This document shows positions 1 to 13,066 of a stretch of 64,000 nt of DNA, piece after piece; the first letter of the stretch is position 1; each line of letters starts with the position of its first letter. A model generated the notes under the pieces. That model saw only the letters and a program-made list of their open reading frames with translations. It searched no databases and was not told the DNA's origin. Origin of the DNA: Anaeramoeba flamelloides (Eukaryota > Metamonada > Anaeramoebidae); the NCBI GenBank assembly GCA_027625915.1, contig JANTQA010000063.1:1240001-1304000 (forward strand), given 5' to 3'. A program made the translations under genes and the position numbers.

Positions 1-3000
1 CTGGGGTTTTTCATCAAAATTCTGCTTACTTTGATTCAAATAGCTTTTAGTGCGACTTATTTGATCACTTTGCGCTCTTGAGATAATCTGAGACTCATTG
101 TGAATACCCCTTCTTTGATTAACATTATTATTGTTATCATCATCAATTTTTTTTTTTTTTTTTTTTTTTGAATAAATAAAGCTTTTTTGGAATGATTCTT
201 GACTTGATTTAATTTTATAATTCATTTTTTTTATTCTTTTTGTTTTGTTCTTTTTTTTTTTTAAATTTGTATTTTTATTAAATAAAAATTGTGTAAAATT
301 GTTGTTTTGTAATTTTTTTAAATCTTTAAAATTATTAATAATTAATAATTTTTCATTTGAAATTAATAAAGATCGTAACGTAAATAATTTTGATAAGGGA
401 TTATCCTCACTTGGTATAGGCAATATATAATTAAATAATCTTAGTTTATTCTTTTTTCTGATTACCTTTGTAGAAATTTCAATTAAACTTTTTGATGTTT
501 TTTGGATAATTATTTTATTATTATATTTTTTATCCTTTTTGTTATTATTATTTCCATGCTCGTTATTTTTCTTATCATTGCTTTCATTATCCTTCTTCTT
601 CTCAACACCTTTCTCTTTCTCCTTCTCCTTCTCCTTCTCCTTCTCCTTCCCCTTCTCCTTCACCCTTTTTTTATTCTCCTTCCCCCTTTTCTTATTCTCC
701 TTTTCCTTTTCCTTCTCCTTCTCCTTCTCCTTTTCCTTTTCCTTCTTCTTCTTCTCCACCAGCTCTTCCTTCACATTCTTCCGATTCCCTCCTTTCCTTC
801 TATTCCTTTGATTTTTATTATTATCTGATAAATCCCTTTGTTCTTTTTTTTTTAAAATTAAATCCCATTGGTTTATTTCATTCCTAATTTCGAATTTTGT
901 TGAATTAAAATTAGCGCCATTGAGCGCAAATTTTAAAATGGGAATTATTTGTGGATTTTTTTCTTTGTCATGTAAAGATAAAAATAATAGCCGATCAATT
1001 AAATTTTCATTGATTTGTGAATTCAATCTATTTGATAACCTTGTTCCTTTTAAGAATCCATTTAAAATTACACACAATTCATTAAAAAAAAGATCAGAAA
1101 AATTATTCATCATTTGGAAATAAAACGAAATAATATAGGCATTGTATTTAAATTTAAAAGTTCTCTGTATTGTCTTTCTAATTTCTTCGATGAATTTTTC
1201 ATTTGATTGGAATTCATTTTTCAAATATTTTTCTAGCAAACTATGAATAAATTTAAATTCATGTTTCCAGGCTAGATCTTTAATATTTTGGAAAACCTCA
1301 ATTAAATTTATTGATTTGAATATCATTTTGATCGAATTTGGATTTTCGTTATTGTTAAAATTAGAACAACCATTCTTCTTCTTCTTTTTATCATTGATTT
1401 GTTTATTGTCATTTTGCTGATTAATTAAGAAGGGCAATAATGCAATTAAATTAGTAATAATAAAAATTTCAATATCCTTTTCAATGATTTCGGGGTTATT
1501 AAGGAAAGTTAATTGAGATAATATTATTAAAATTTCCCGTTGACAATTTTTATAATTAATTCCTTTAATTATCGAATTTTGTAAACTTTGCATTTCATTT
1601 TCGAGATTTTTTGGAATTGAATTTGATAGTTTATCAAAAGATAAATTAGTTGATAGCCTATCTTTATTTTTATTTAGGTTCTGTGAATCAGTTGATTTAT
1701 TTATTGTGTCGTTGCTTTTTGGCGAGTCATTTGTTTCGTTGTTATTGTCTTTTGATGATCCAAGTAATTCTATTGTTCCTGATTGTTTAAATGAATCCGA
1801 TAATGGATTTGATAGTAATTCATTAGTATTACTATATGAATTTGAATTTGAATTTGAATTTGGATTTGAATTATCATTTGTATCAGTCTTATTATCGATA
1901 TTCCCCTCTTTGATCGAATTAAACTTGGAATTATTCAAATCTTTATTTAATAATACAATTAAAATTTTTAAAATTTGTTTAAAAAATAATTGATTTTCAA
2001 TTTTTAATAAGGAAATTATTGACCAAAATAAGGAAGGAAATTCTATTAAAGAATTAATTTTTTTGGATAAATATTTTAAAGTTAATATTATCTCAAAGCA
2101 AATCCAATTAATATTTTTAAATGATTGTAAAAATTTTGCCAAGGAATATAATAAAGAATCAATTATTGGATTAATTAGCTTGCTTTTAAAATTATAATTT
2201 AAGATTCTAAAAATTTGATATGATCTGGCACTTAAATTTAAAATATTATTTGGCAAATTTTTATCCTGTGGTATACCTGTTGCAAATTGCAAAGCATAAA
2301 ATGACCAATTTTTTTTTAATTGTGGGCTAATTTTTGAAAAAATTTTAATAATTTGCAAAATTAAATTCCTTAAAATATTTTCGGATTTTAATTTGATTTT
2401 CTTATTACACTTTCTGTGCTCATTAATCCAAAGTGTATAAAAATTCTTATCCCTTAAAGTCTTTATTAATTTTTTTGCAACCAAAGTCGTTTCATTGTCA
2501 AAAATATTGCTCTTATTATTATTCTTCTTTTTCGTATTCGTATTCTCATTCTCATTCTCATTATCAAAATCCTTATTTGCCACAAAATTATCGAATAAGT
2601 TTATTATTAAGGTTTCAATTAATAATTTTGAATGATAAAATACAATTGGTGAAGGGTGATCAAAAGATAAAAAACTAGAATGAAGTAAATAAATTAAATT
2701 CTTTATTAAAGTGCCCTTTGGTATTTCATGAATAATTTCTGATAAAAATATTAAATTAATATGAAATGCACCAATGTAATTCTTTTTATTAGATTTGAAT
2801 TTATTTTTATCTGTCAAGTCACAAAATATTAAATTGTTTGCCTTTTTATTTTTTAATTTTTTATTAATACAATTTCCCTTATTATTATTATTATGATTTT
2901 CACTATTATTTAAAGTATAACCTTCATTTGATTTACTAAATAACGTTGTAATAGAATTATTTTTACTTGAATGAATATTAATGGAAAAGGAAGTGGTCAA

Positions 3001-3047
3001 AGTATTTTTATTTTTATTATTATTATTATCATTATCAAAATTTCCAA

Positions 3048-3113
<66 letters not shown>

Positions 3114-6100
3114 AAAGATTATTTTGCTTAAAATTACCAAATTGATAATTGTTGTTATTTTTATGATTCTTATCATATTCATCTATGATATTTATAAAAT
3201 CATTTGGTAACTTTTTTAGAGTTTTCGATTTTCTTCTAATACTTTTAGACTTTCGTTTTTTTTTTTTAATTTTTTTTTTTGAAAAATTAACATAATTTCT
3301 CAAATCATGAGATTTTAATAACGTTTTATCTTTTTTATAAATTTGAAACCAATCTACATTTATGAGTGAAGTATTTATTAAAATATTTCTTTTATTCCAG
3401 CAATCCACAAAGGAATCTTTATAATTAAATTTATTATTTATTGGAACAAACAAATTATTGTTTTTTTTATTTAATTGCAGTTGTGCGATTAATATTTTTC
3501 CAAAATTTTCATTTTTATGTGTTAAATACTTGATAATTATTTTGCTTGTATAAATAATTTCCTTATTTGGGAATTGACTTGATATTTCGATTAAAAAATG
3601 AAGAATTATTATTAAATTGTCAATTTTTTGAGAAAATGTTCCCCATATTCTTGATAAAATATCAGAATCAATTAATATTCGGTCCATTGTTATCAAAAAT
3701 AATTCTTGTATCAAATTTATAAAATTGATTGTATTGAAATAATCATGAACTTGTCCATGGTTATTCTTATTATTTACATTATTGTCATTATTATTGTTCT
3801 TAGTGTTGCCTTTAGTGTTGCTATTGCTATTGCTATTGCTATTACTATTTGTACGTATTAAGCTTTTATTATATTTAAATAAATTATTATTAAATACTTT
3901 GAGAAAGGAATTTAAAAAGATCAGCAAAGTTTTTTTCCTTTCTTCAATAGAAATAAATTCATTAAAATTCAGTTTTTTATTATTATTATTTTTATTAAAG
4001 TTATTATCATTATTATTCAAGTACCAATATTTATTAATCAACTCTAAAGAGATTACAAAGGATAAATTAGAAAAATTTTTGGATAACAGTTTTGGGAAAT
4101 AAGGTAATTTGCTTGAATTATTTTTAGATAAATTAATAAAATTTATATTAATTTGATTTTTCAATAAAGGGAATTTATAAATCAAAGTCTTCATTGCCTT
4201 AAGAACTAAGGAATATTTAGGGATAGTTAAAGCGTTTAAAAACAAATCTATCAATAAATGGTCTTTAATCACTAATTGCTCATTAAGAATCTTTTTAAAA
4301 ATCATATATAAAATCTCACTATCTATTGATGAATTATTGCTATAGCATAGAGATATTATTAAATTGATATTATTTTCGCAGCTTAAAATGAAGTTATTGA
4401 TTGAAAATCTGACCAATTTTTTGAAATTATTAGGCTTGTTAAATTGTAAATAAATTAATTCCTTTAGCCAGTGTAGAACCAATTTTTCCTTTCTGTCATA
4501 TAAATTGATTATCTGAATTTTTAATAATATAGCATTAATAGCCTTTATTGCATTAATTTGCAAGACATTGATTTTCAAATTAAATTTTTCAAACCACCAA
4601 TTTTGATCTTTGGAATTTGAATATTTATCTTTGGCGAGACCCAGCGCAGTTTTTTTTTCCCTCTCAAAGCCACTGATGCTCCGTTGGCCAATACCAGTCC
4701 AAATGGATATTAATTTAAAATAATTGAATGCCCTGTTCGAATCAAATTGGAAGGAGTATTGATAATGCAAATTAAAGAGTTTCTTGATAATAAAAAAATA
4801 GTTTTGCAGAATGGACAATGTTTCAGGATTGAATTGTACCTCTTGCAATTCTAAAAACCATTTATAAATATATTCGAGTAATTTTAAAAAAAATTCTCGG
4901 ATGATATCAGAAATGATCAATGTGTTTTTACTGACCCTGGAAATTATTGACCAACACAATTTCAACAAGTCGCTGATCTTGGTTTTAAACTCGGGTAAAT
5001 AAATATAGTGATCATGATCCTGTTTGGAAAATAGTTTCTCTAAAAAGGTATCTAAAAAGGGTATCAAGTCTTCTAAACAGTTTGCATTGATATTTGATAA
5101 GGCAAAAATTATTGCCTTGCATTGCTCCCGATTGCCCTCATTTAATAAATTTACCATCTCTTCAAATTTTTGAATAAAGGTTCTGTCCTGTAAATAAATT
5201 GGCTGGAGACAGCAAATATAGATACAATTGTTTATTTTCCATCGCCTAATTTGATTATTATAATTTTTAATCAATTCTCTTTGGTTATAGTTTTTTGGGA
5301 TTTCAATAGTGAATTCTTTCATTTTATTTAGTGTTAAATTATATAAAAATAAGCATTTGTTATTATCAAGTATAGTATAGATCCTGATAATTGCCGAATA
5401 TATTCTTAGCCATAAGTTATTTTTTATTTCATCCTTTGAATTTAATAGTAAATAAATTTTATTAAATTTTTCTTCTTCTTCTTTTTCGATTTCCTGTTCT
5501 ATTTCCTTCTTGTTCCCGCTCTCTTCTTCCTCCTCTTCCTCCTCCCCCTCCTCCTCTTCTTTTACCCCGCCTTTTTGTTTTTCTTCTTTTTCTTCTTTGC
5601 CTTTCTTTTTCTTTTTCTTTTCGTTGTCATTTTCGTTCTTCAAATAATCATCATTATTTAGCCATTTAAATTTTAATGGATCAACAATATTAAAATTAAT
5701 TAATCGACTTTCACTAATTTGATCAATTTTATATTTTCGCTTGATTTGATCATTCTCTTGGTCATTTTTTTTTGAATTTTCATTATTATTAATTTTAAAA
5801 TTCTTGATTGATAATAACAATTTCATGAAATTTTTGGAATTATTTTTTAAATTCATTTTTTTGATGAGCCGATACAATATTTTTAAACAATTAAATGCTT
5901 TAGATCGAATATTTACATTTATATAACCTAGAAGCATTATTAAAATAATTTCACTTTTTTCAATTTGATTTTCCTCTTTTAATTTAATGTTTTTGATAAT
6001 TTTCAATCTTTCCTTTAAGAGCTTAATGTTATCATCACCATCTTGCTTTTGGTTAATTAAGGCATTATACCAAATATTACAAATATCTGTAATGAATTGT

Positions 6101-7725
6101 AAAATATTTTCCATTAATTTGTCATGCTCAATGGGGATCGTCAATAAGATATTTGTCAATTCGTTTAATAGCTGGACTCTCAAGTTTGAAATATTTTTCA
6201 TTATTTGGATTAAGATTAATTTTGATAAATTAGAGATTTCTTTATCAAAATGCAAAATGTATTTGGATAAGATTTCACATATTTCATTCGGTTGTGGATA
6301 AACCATGGGCAGGAGCTTTAATAGCGTCTGTAAAATTAAATTAGTATAATTTTCCTTTTTTTGTTCATTTTCGTTAATTGATTTCAATTTTGAAGTTGAC
6401 TGATCAAAAATATAATAATTTTCTAAATTTTTATTAATTTGAAGAAAGTTTTGTTCAATGATTTTTATTAATTGTGGCGAATATTTTTCATTAATAATTT
6501 TCCTTTTCATTATATTTGTTGTTTTTGTTGTTTCTGTTTCTGTTTCTGTTTCTGTTTCTGTTTCCGTTTCCGTTTCCATTTCTGTTTCTGTTGTTTTTGC
6601 TGTTGCTGTTTGTGGATTATTTTCTATTAAAATTGAAACTAATAATTTCAAGCCTAGTAATAATCTTTCTGGTTGTAAATTATTTCGATCAGGTGGCAAA
6701 ATTTTAAAAATAATACTTTCCATAACAAAATGCAAATCCCAATTAGATAAAATTTTTATTAATTTTTCCAAATAATTAAATGATACATTGTCGCCTAAAT
6801 AATTAGATTTTTTCTTGATGGGGAATATTTTTCCTAAAATAGGATTTATTAATGTTATGATCTTTTCATTTTTGCTTTTATTTTTTTTCTTTTTCTTTTT
6901 CTTTTTTTTCTTTTTGCTGTTGCCTTCATTATCATCTTGATCAGTATCAATGCTCTTTAAATTCAGATAAATTCCACAAAAATTCGTAAAGCATTCAATT
7001 GCTGTGATGTGTTTTTTGCCTTTGTCTTTTAAAAATTTTTGTATTAATTTCAAAAAATTCTCAAAATTGTTAATTAATTGATTTGGATCAGAAACACCCA
7101 AAACTGCAGTATATAAATGCAAGCCAGATTCAATTTCCTTTCTTGATTTTAACAATTCATTAGCAATATTTTCCAATGGCTTGATATTTTGATACCATAA
7201 AGTGTAATCTAAATTTTCAAATTTTTGTGAACAAACTATCTTCTGGAAAACTTTTGAGACAGACAATGCAAAGACTGATCTTTCCTTTTTGTTACTTTTT
7301 AATTTGATAAAAAAATTTTCAATCACATTCAGAAAATTTGCACTTGTCCTTAATCCAAGATTCGTGCTAATGTCTAAGTATATATATTCAAATGCTTTTA
7401 AATATTGAATTCGGTGTGTTTGGCTTTTATTTAATAACCCAAATAACTTGTTCCCAACTAATTTTAAATGCTCATGGCTGAAAACTGAAATTAATTTGAA
7501 ATATCTATCAATGATGATCTCAATATTCGACTGAACAATACTTAGTGATGTTTTCTTTTCGTTTTTTGTTTGGAAATTTGTTTCTTCTTTAATATTAAAA
7601 TCCGATTCAACACAAATGATTAAAGATATTGTTGCTAGTTGTTCAATGACCCTTGGTATAACTTTTTTTTCTTTACATCTTAATAATTCTTCGACCATTT
7701 GGATAAATAAAAATTCAATTAAATT
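1..7725 (-). CDS. FRY-like: Furry/Mor2/Tao3-family scaffold, large exon, 3' end outside window
   Basis: One open frame of 2575 codons on the minus strand, uninterrupted to the window edge. It opens after a polypurine-AG acceptor at 7726-7727; the first ATG in this exon is at 7698. Furry proteins are roughly 3000-residue HEAT/armadillo-like scaffolds that bind and help activate NDR/LATS kinases in polarity and morphogenesis. Seen: at about 6600-6780 the translation reads DLHFVMESIIFKILPPDR, then LQPERLLLGLKLLVSIL, matching the animal Furry block LDFAMKEIIFD...NPERMNIGLRVFLVIAD as I remember it. At about 4560-4740, RAFNYFKLISIWTG followed by INAIKAINAILL resembles the later Furry block FSQWAG...ALKAMSAVL. 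Low-complexity insertions include Asn runs (about 3010-3115), EK repeats (about 600-760), a Glu run (about 5520-5560), Thr-Glu repeats (about 6530-6590) and Lys runs. Family call is strong; the C-terminal half and stop are not visible. Confidence 0.85.
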
Positions 7726-10131
7726 CTTTTTGTTTTTTTATTTTTTTTTTTATTTTTTGTAATAAATTTATTTTATTGCTATGACCAAAAAAAAAAATTT
7801 CATTCAAATTTTTTTTTGTATTTACATAATTGACATTAATTATTATTTTCATTAAACGTTTTTTTTTTTTTTTTACAAAAAAATTTTTTCTTGAAAAATA
7901 AGAGAAAGTTAATATTATAATTAATAGTTGATATCACAATACTAATATACAACAATTATATTTTATTTTATAATAAAACTGATCATTTTAAACTTGTTCT
8001 CAGATGCATTGACCATTTCTGGTAAAAGATGGAAACTGTGTGGACTTTTGATCATTATTACCGATACAAATGGTCAGAAATGAGACACCGTGCAGTCTAA
8101 TAATTTTTTTATCATAATTTTAAAAGTTTATCAAGGTAAAATATCATTTTTTAATGTTAAATTTTTATTTCCAATTTTGTTAAATTTTAATTTGAATTTT
8201 GTTAAATTTTATTTTGAATTTCGAATCGTGAACTTTTGATAAAACTAAAGATCAAATTTTATCTTGATGGTTTTGTTGTTCAAGATTTCAGAGTAAGTGT
8301 TTTAAAAATCTGTTTCAAGAAAGAAATCTTGGACTCGGTGATGGTTTTTACAAATCAAAAAAAAAATATAATAAAAGGAAATTTATTATAGACAAAAAAC
8401 AGTAATAAAACATAATAATACATTTTTTGTTTCGATTTTAAATGACTACTTATCCAATTTAAATCACTTTTTAATTATGATCACAAAATTCGATGTATGA
8501 CTTTATTTTTTTTAATTACTAATTTATCCCAAATATAGCAAGAATTATTTGACAAAAAATTTCGAAAATTTATATTTAGAGTTTTATTTTACGTTTAAAG
8601 TTATTTTTTAAATTTATTTTTGGTTTTTGGTGTCATTTTTTTGTTTATTAATATTAAATAATTCTTGTTCAGACATTGGTTTAGTTACTATTTCTACAAG
8701 AAGGTGGCCATTTTTCTAAAAGTAGCCTTCTCTCAAAAATGAATATTTTGAATAATTATAAATGAATATATAGTGCTATATTTATTATAAGTAACTTTAA
8801 AGCAATTATTTGATATATAGACAATAAAAAAAAAAAATGAAATTACCTGGTTCTCCTAATATTTTCAGACAAATAAATGGTTACTAAATAATGTTCTAAA
8901 AAATGATTTTTTGAAAATGTTTCACTTTTTTTCCAAAACAATAATTATTTTAAATTAAGAAAATGGTATTTTTTTATTTTTTTTTTTTTTTTCTTTTTTA
9001 TTAGGATTACATTTTTTTTTTGATTAGGTTTGAGTATTATTGTGTTTTCCTATTTTTTTGTAATGGTTGTTTTATTATCTTTCAGTTCTGAAAAATGGTT
9101 ATTTCATAAATAGAGAATTTATTTTGCAATTTTTGAAAATTATTTTAATCAAAAATAATCAAATAATTTGCAATCATCAAATCGCAAATTGTTGAAAATT
9201 CTGATCTTTTCATAAAATTCTTTTGTGCTTATGAGAGATGTTTTCAAAAAGTTAAGACTAAAAGTTTTAGAAATTGTTCCTTCGAACTGCCTAATTCACC
9301 TATTTAAGCAGTTTGGGTAACATACATTTTAAAACTTTAATCACAAAATTCATTTCTGCTGGAATAAGAAATCTTATAACCAAATTTTTCGACAATTCCA
9401 TGTTTTAGACAATTGGTACACATCTATTTCCCACTTGTTAAAAGGAAATCTTTGATTTCAATTCCTTCGAATTATTTATATAAAAAATAGAAATCTAAAT
9501 TGAAATTGAAATCAAAAGAAATAGAAAAAGAAAGATCCCAAAGATCTAAACGTTCTAATTCCCAAAAGAGGGTTTTCAAGAGTAATACAGTCTCATAATT
9601 TTTTTCGAAACTTGTGGGAAAATAATTTTTTTTAAATTTGATAAAATAAGTAAAAGAAAAGGAATTATTTGTCCCATCAAAAAATGATTTGAAATTATTA
9701 ATGATCGGGGCATTAAATTCATTTACTTCTTATCATGTTAATACCTTTTTGGTTGTTTGAAGTCAATTTTTATTTTGGTCATAGTTTTTTTGTTTGTCTT
9801 TGTGTTTTTATTTTTGTTTGTGTATTAGATTAAAAGAAGAAATTTTTTTTTGTCTTTTACAGTACAATTATTATAAAAAAAAAAAAGTTGGTTGGAAAAA
9901 TTGAACATTACCTTTTCTTGATAATCATTTAAGGTTTTGTAGGAAGTAACATTCTTTTTATTTTTTCTGAAAAGTGAAAAAAATTTTTTTTATTTTTTTA
10001 TTTTGGTGCAAGTGAAAATATTATTTGTGCAGCAAAGGTAAAAATAAGAAGAGGTAATATAAGAAAATTTGAATTAGTTGGGAGGGGTGGAGGAGGGGAA
10101 TACAAAAAAAAAAAAAGGGGCTTTGGATTCT
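7726..10131 (-). other. Probable long intron of the Furry-like gene
   Basis: No conserved reading frame is seen. The stretch holds A/T runs, a short imperfect tandem repeat near 8180-8220 (unit about 22 bp, AATTTTGTTAAATTTT core), a weak inverted pair near 8005/8070 (TGACCATTT) and a small hairpin at about 8698-8732 (AGAAGG/CCTTCT). Calling it an intron depends on joining the exons at 10.1-10.6 kb to the large exon, which is inference. At about 2.4 kb it would be far longer than the 118-173 bp introns elsewhere in the window. Confidence 0.4.
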
Positions 10132-10617
10132 TTACTTTTCTTCGGGGATATTTTCCGTTAAAGTGTTAACATAATCTTCTCTCCATTTGAGGAGTGTAAT
10201 TAAGATATTCGATGTGAATTTTGTTGAAATTGATGTGAGTGTTTTTACAGAATTGTAAAGGTTTTTGTGATCCTCAAATTTAAAGGATGAAAGTTGATAA
10301 AATTTATCTTTTTTTTTTTTTTTTTTTTGTTTATTTGATTTTTGTTTTTTTTTTTTGTTTGTTCATTTGTGTTGGGTGTTTTCAATTTGCAAAATTTCAA
10401 AAAAGATCACAAATATTCAAAAAGTTTAGAACGAAATTTGTTTAGGAACACCTTTAAAGCTTATTTGTTTTTTTTTTTTTGGTGTGTGCCAAAAAAGAAA
10501 AAAGAAAAAAAATTGAATTAACAATACATCTTTTGTAACTGTATTAATAAAGAGCGTACATGCACTTCCAAATTCAAAAAGAGATAGTTCTATAATTCTT
10601 TTTTGAATTGCAGACAT
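10132..10617 (-). CDS. FRY-like: Likely 5' exons of the Furry-like gene
   Basis: A genuine ATG at 10617 opens MSAIQKRIIELSLFEFGSAC, readable to about 10514. A second coding block starts after a polyA-AG acceptor at 10307 and contains LYNSVKTLTSISTKF followed by ILITLLKWREDYVNTL. Order and spacing resemble the Furry N-terminus as I recall it, where YVLKSLFVNF precedes FDQVISSMSSLSEY and ILRTLFDWYKRQ, and where a block like LAIDFIFSLVLIEVL follows; the large exon begins with LIEFLFIQMVEELL. This makes these blocks the 5' end of the same gene more likely than a separate small gene. Exact joins are unresolved. One donor (GTAAAG at 10135) gives phase 2 against a phase-0 acceptor at 7726, while GTTAAC a few codons earlier gives phase 0. 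If unspliced, the second block ends in TAA at 10132. Confidence 0.5.
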
Positions 10618-11856
10618 CTTTTTTTGAAAAAGAAGAAAGTTTGTAAGAAAAGAAAAAAAATAATAAAAAGAAAAGGTAGTAAAAAATATTTCTTCTCAAT
10701 TTATTCCAGAATTCCTAAAAGAGCTTGAGTGCGTTTTGTGAAGGGAAAAAAAGTTAGAATTTATTTAATTTTGTAAATGAATTTTCCACATTTCTAGAAT
10801 GTGGAATACTTAACAGTGTGAGTAACAAGGTGTTTATTGTTTAAGTTTTTGTGTATTCACAAACTTTATTCTGAAGGGTTCTTCAAAAAACTCTTGAGTT
10901 GGAGTGTAAAATGATTTTGTTTTTTATAAAATATTTCTTTCGAAAATTAATTCCACAAATTCTTTCTTTCTTCAAATTATTAAAATGTATTTTGAGAAGT
11001 ACTTTAAGTTTCTGAACATTTACTGAATAAAAAAGTTTTTATTATTATGAATAATTTCTTAATCAAAGGATTTTTTGTTGTAGGTTAAAAAAACACAAAA
11101 AGCTTGAAAAGTTTTTAATTTTTTTCAATAATTTTGTTCTTTAACATTTTGGCTTTAGGATAACATAAACTTTTTGAGAGTTCGAAAAAACATATCTTAC
11201 TTTTAATAAGAATTTTTTTAATAAAAGTTTTTCAACTTAAATACGAACTCTTTCAGACTTAAAACTCATAAAATGCTAGATCTGGGTGCCGAACCACATA
11301 AGAGATTCCGAGAGGCCAGATTAGCAGTTGTTATTTCAAAGATAAAGTTTAGCTGCAATAATTGTAATACAATTAAAAGAATTCTTAAAAAAAGATACCA
11401 ATAAGCACCGAAAGAAATTGTTCAAAAGATATCCGAACACTTAGTAATTTATACAAACTTTGACTGAATATGAAATATCAAGTAATTAGGCTTTAAAAAT
11501 TCACATGTAACCGCCAAACACTGAAAACCTGTTTAATATTTAAGCGAAAATGGTAAAGTTCAAACTTGATATTTTCTTCATACAAATCCTGTTTTGTGTT
11601 AAAAAATTTAAAATAGGAAATGTATAGGATTACCCCCTTCCAAATGACTATGAATGAGAAAGTTAAGATTAGGTTTTTATATCTCACATTCGTTTTTTGT
11701 TAACAAAAATTGTTTTAAGGGTCGATCAAAAACTAGAATTATCTTTATACCCAAGGGTTGGTTTACATTCTAAAAATGTAATCTCATAGGAAACTTCTTT
11801 TTGTTGAAAAAATTAAAAAGAGATTTAAAAATTGATTAAAAAGATTTTTATTGCTT
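10618..11856. other. Intergenic, upstream of the Furry-like gene
   Basis: A/T-rich DNA with no supportable gene. A short hairpin (TTCCACATT / AATGTGGAA) lies at about 10783-10806. Probable 5' flank of the gene starting at 10617. Confidence 0.4.
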
Positions 11857-12065
11857 TTAAGGGAGTAGCTACACCATAAGACATGATAAAAATTTGAGAG
11901 AGATGAGATAAGAACATTTTAATATAGTGACGTGTGATCGTAGATTCTCTAAAAATTTTTTTAAAAAAATTATTTGCATTTTTTATTTTTTAGTAATGTT
12001 CAACAAAAAAAAATTGAGATTATATTGATAAAATTTTTTTTTTTATTATTATTTTTTTATTCAAA

Positions 12066-12618
12066 TAAACTTAATTCCATTAATTTGGACACATTTTAAA
12101 CAGTTGGAAAAATAACAATAACATGATTTACATCCAATTGGAAATTAATTTTAATTCAACAAACTATTTCATTTTTTGTCTTTTTCGTTTTTGTTTTCAT
12201 TTTCAATTTTTCAGTTACTTAATCTGTTTAGTTATATCTGAAAATTTTTTATAGATGGTTGATAGATGTTAGTGTTGAGTTTCAAAAATTGAAAAATCCA
12301 CATACAACCGGTGCATGGTATCTTATCATTTGATCGATCAACCATTGTTGGTGTAATTTTAACAAATCTACCAATATATTTTTTGTTCAAACTCTTTCAT
12401 TTCAGCTCGTTTCCTTATTTTGGATAGACTTGTTTTGATTTTTTATTTTATATTGTTTTCTTATATTTGGATGAAAATGATTACTTAAAAAACCATTAAT
12501 ACTATTTTATTTAAATATGTTTTTATATTACGTTTGGGAAAATATAATAAATTGAGTTTTTGTTTTCCTATTTTTGATTTTCTGATGTGTCCAAATTTTT
12601 GGAATGGGGTTTAGTTTT
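12066..12618. mobile_element. MITE family A, copy 1, nested in the TTAA element
   Basis: Inverted ends: left ATTCCATTAATTTGGACACA, and the reverse complement of the right end is ATTCCAAAAATTTGGACACA (17 of 20 match). The interior aligns by eye along its length with copies at 21615-22153 and 25257-25795, sharing for example AATCCACATACAA, GGTATCTTATCATTTGATnGATCA and AACAAACTATTTCATTT-type blocks. About 550 bp, no coding capacity. Ends are approximate to about 10 bp. Confidence 0.7.
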
Positions 12619-12977
12619 TTTTTTTGGGAGAAGATAATTTCAGATTCTTTAAATAAAACTTATGGCTATTTTGTGGTTTAAACTTTGGTAGCATATAATC
12701 ATATTCACTTCTCCAATTCCACTAAACCCAACGATTTAAAACCCTAATAAGTAATTCTTTGACTTCATTATTCTAATTTTGGAATCCTTCTAGCTATTTA
12801 AGCCCCATTTATGTTTCCTGTTATGATTCTTCCAATTGTAATGTTTTTGTTCTTTTTAAACAAAACCCATTAATCCCAAATGCCACGAATAAAAAAATAT
12901 TTCTAATTGCTTTATGTTGTCAGGATTAAAAAAATCTCAAAAATGATGAAAAAATAAAAAATGAAAAAATTAAATGT

Positions 12978-13066
12978 CACAATAGAATGTTGAGAGAAGG
13001 ATAAAAGATAAGTTATTCAACATTCAAAACACTATTTTTTGTAATTCAACTCAACATTCTATTGTG
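12978..13066. repeat. 89-bp palindromic repeat with 17-bp perfect arms
   Basis: CACAATAGAATGTTGAG at 12978-12994 is the exact reverse complement of 13050-13066. It lies inside the TTAA element near its right end and could be its subterminal palindrome or a separate small insertion. Confidence 0.75.

Noticed and set aside
502-828. Plus-strand Leu/Phe-rich frames over the left 7 kb
   Set aside because: They are the complements of the EK, Glu and Lys repeats of the minus-strand Furry-like exon.
2971-3210. Poly-Ile frames on both strands near 3.0-3.2 kb
   Set aside because: Produced by an ATT repeat that encodes Asn in the minus-strand gene.
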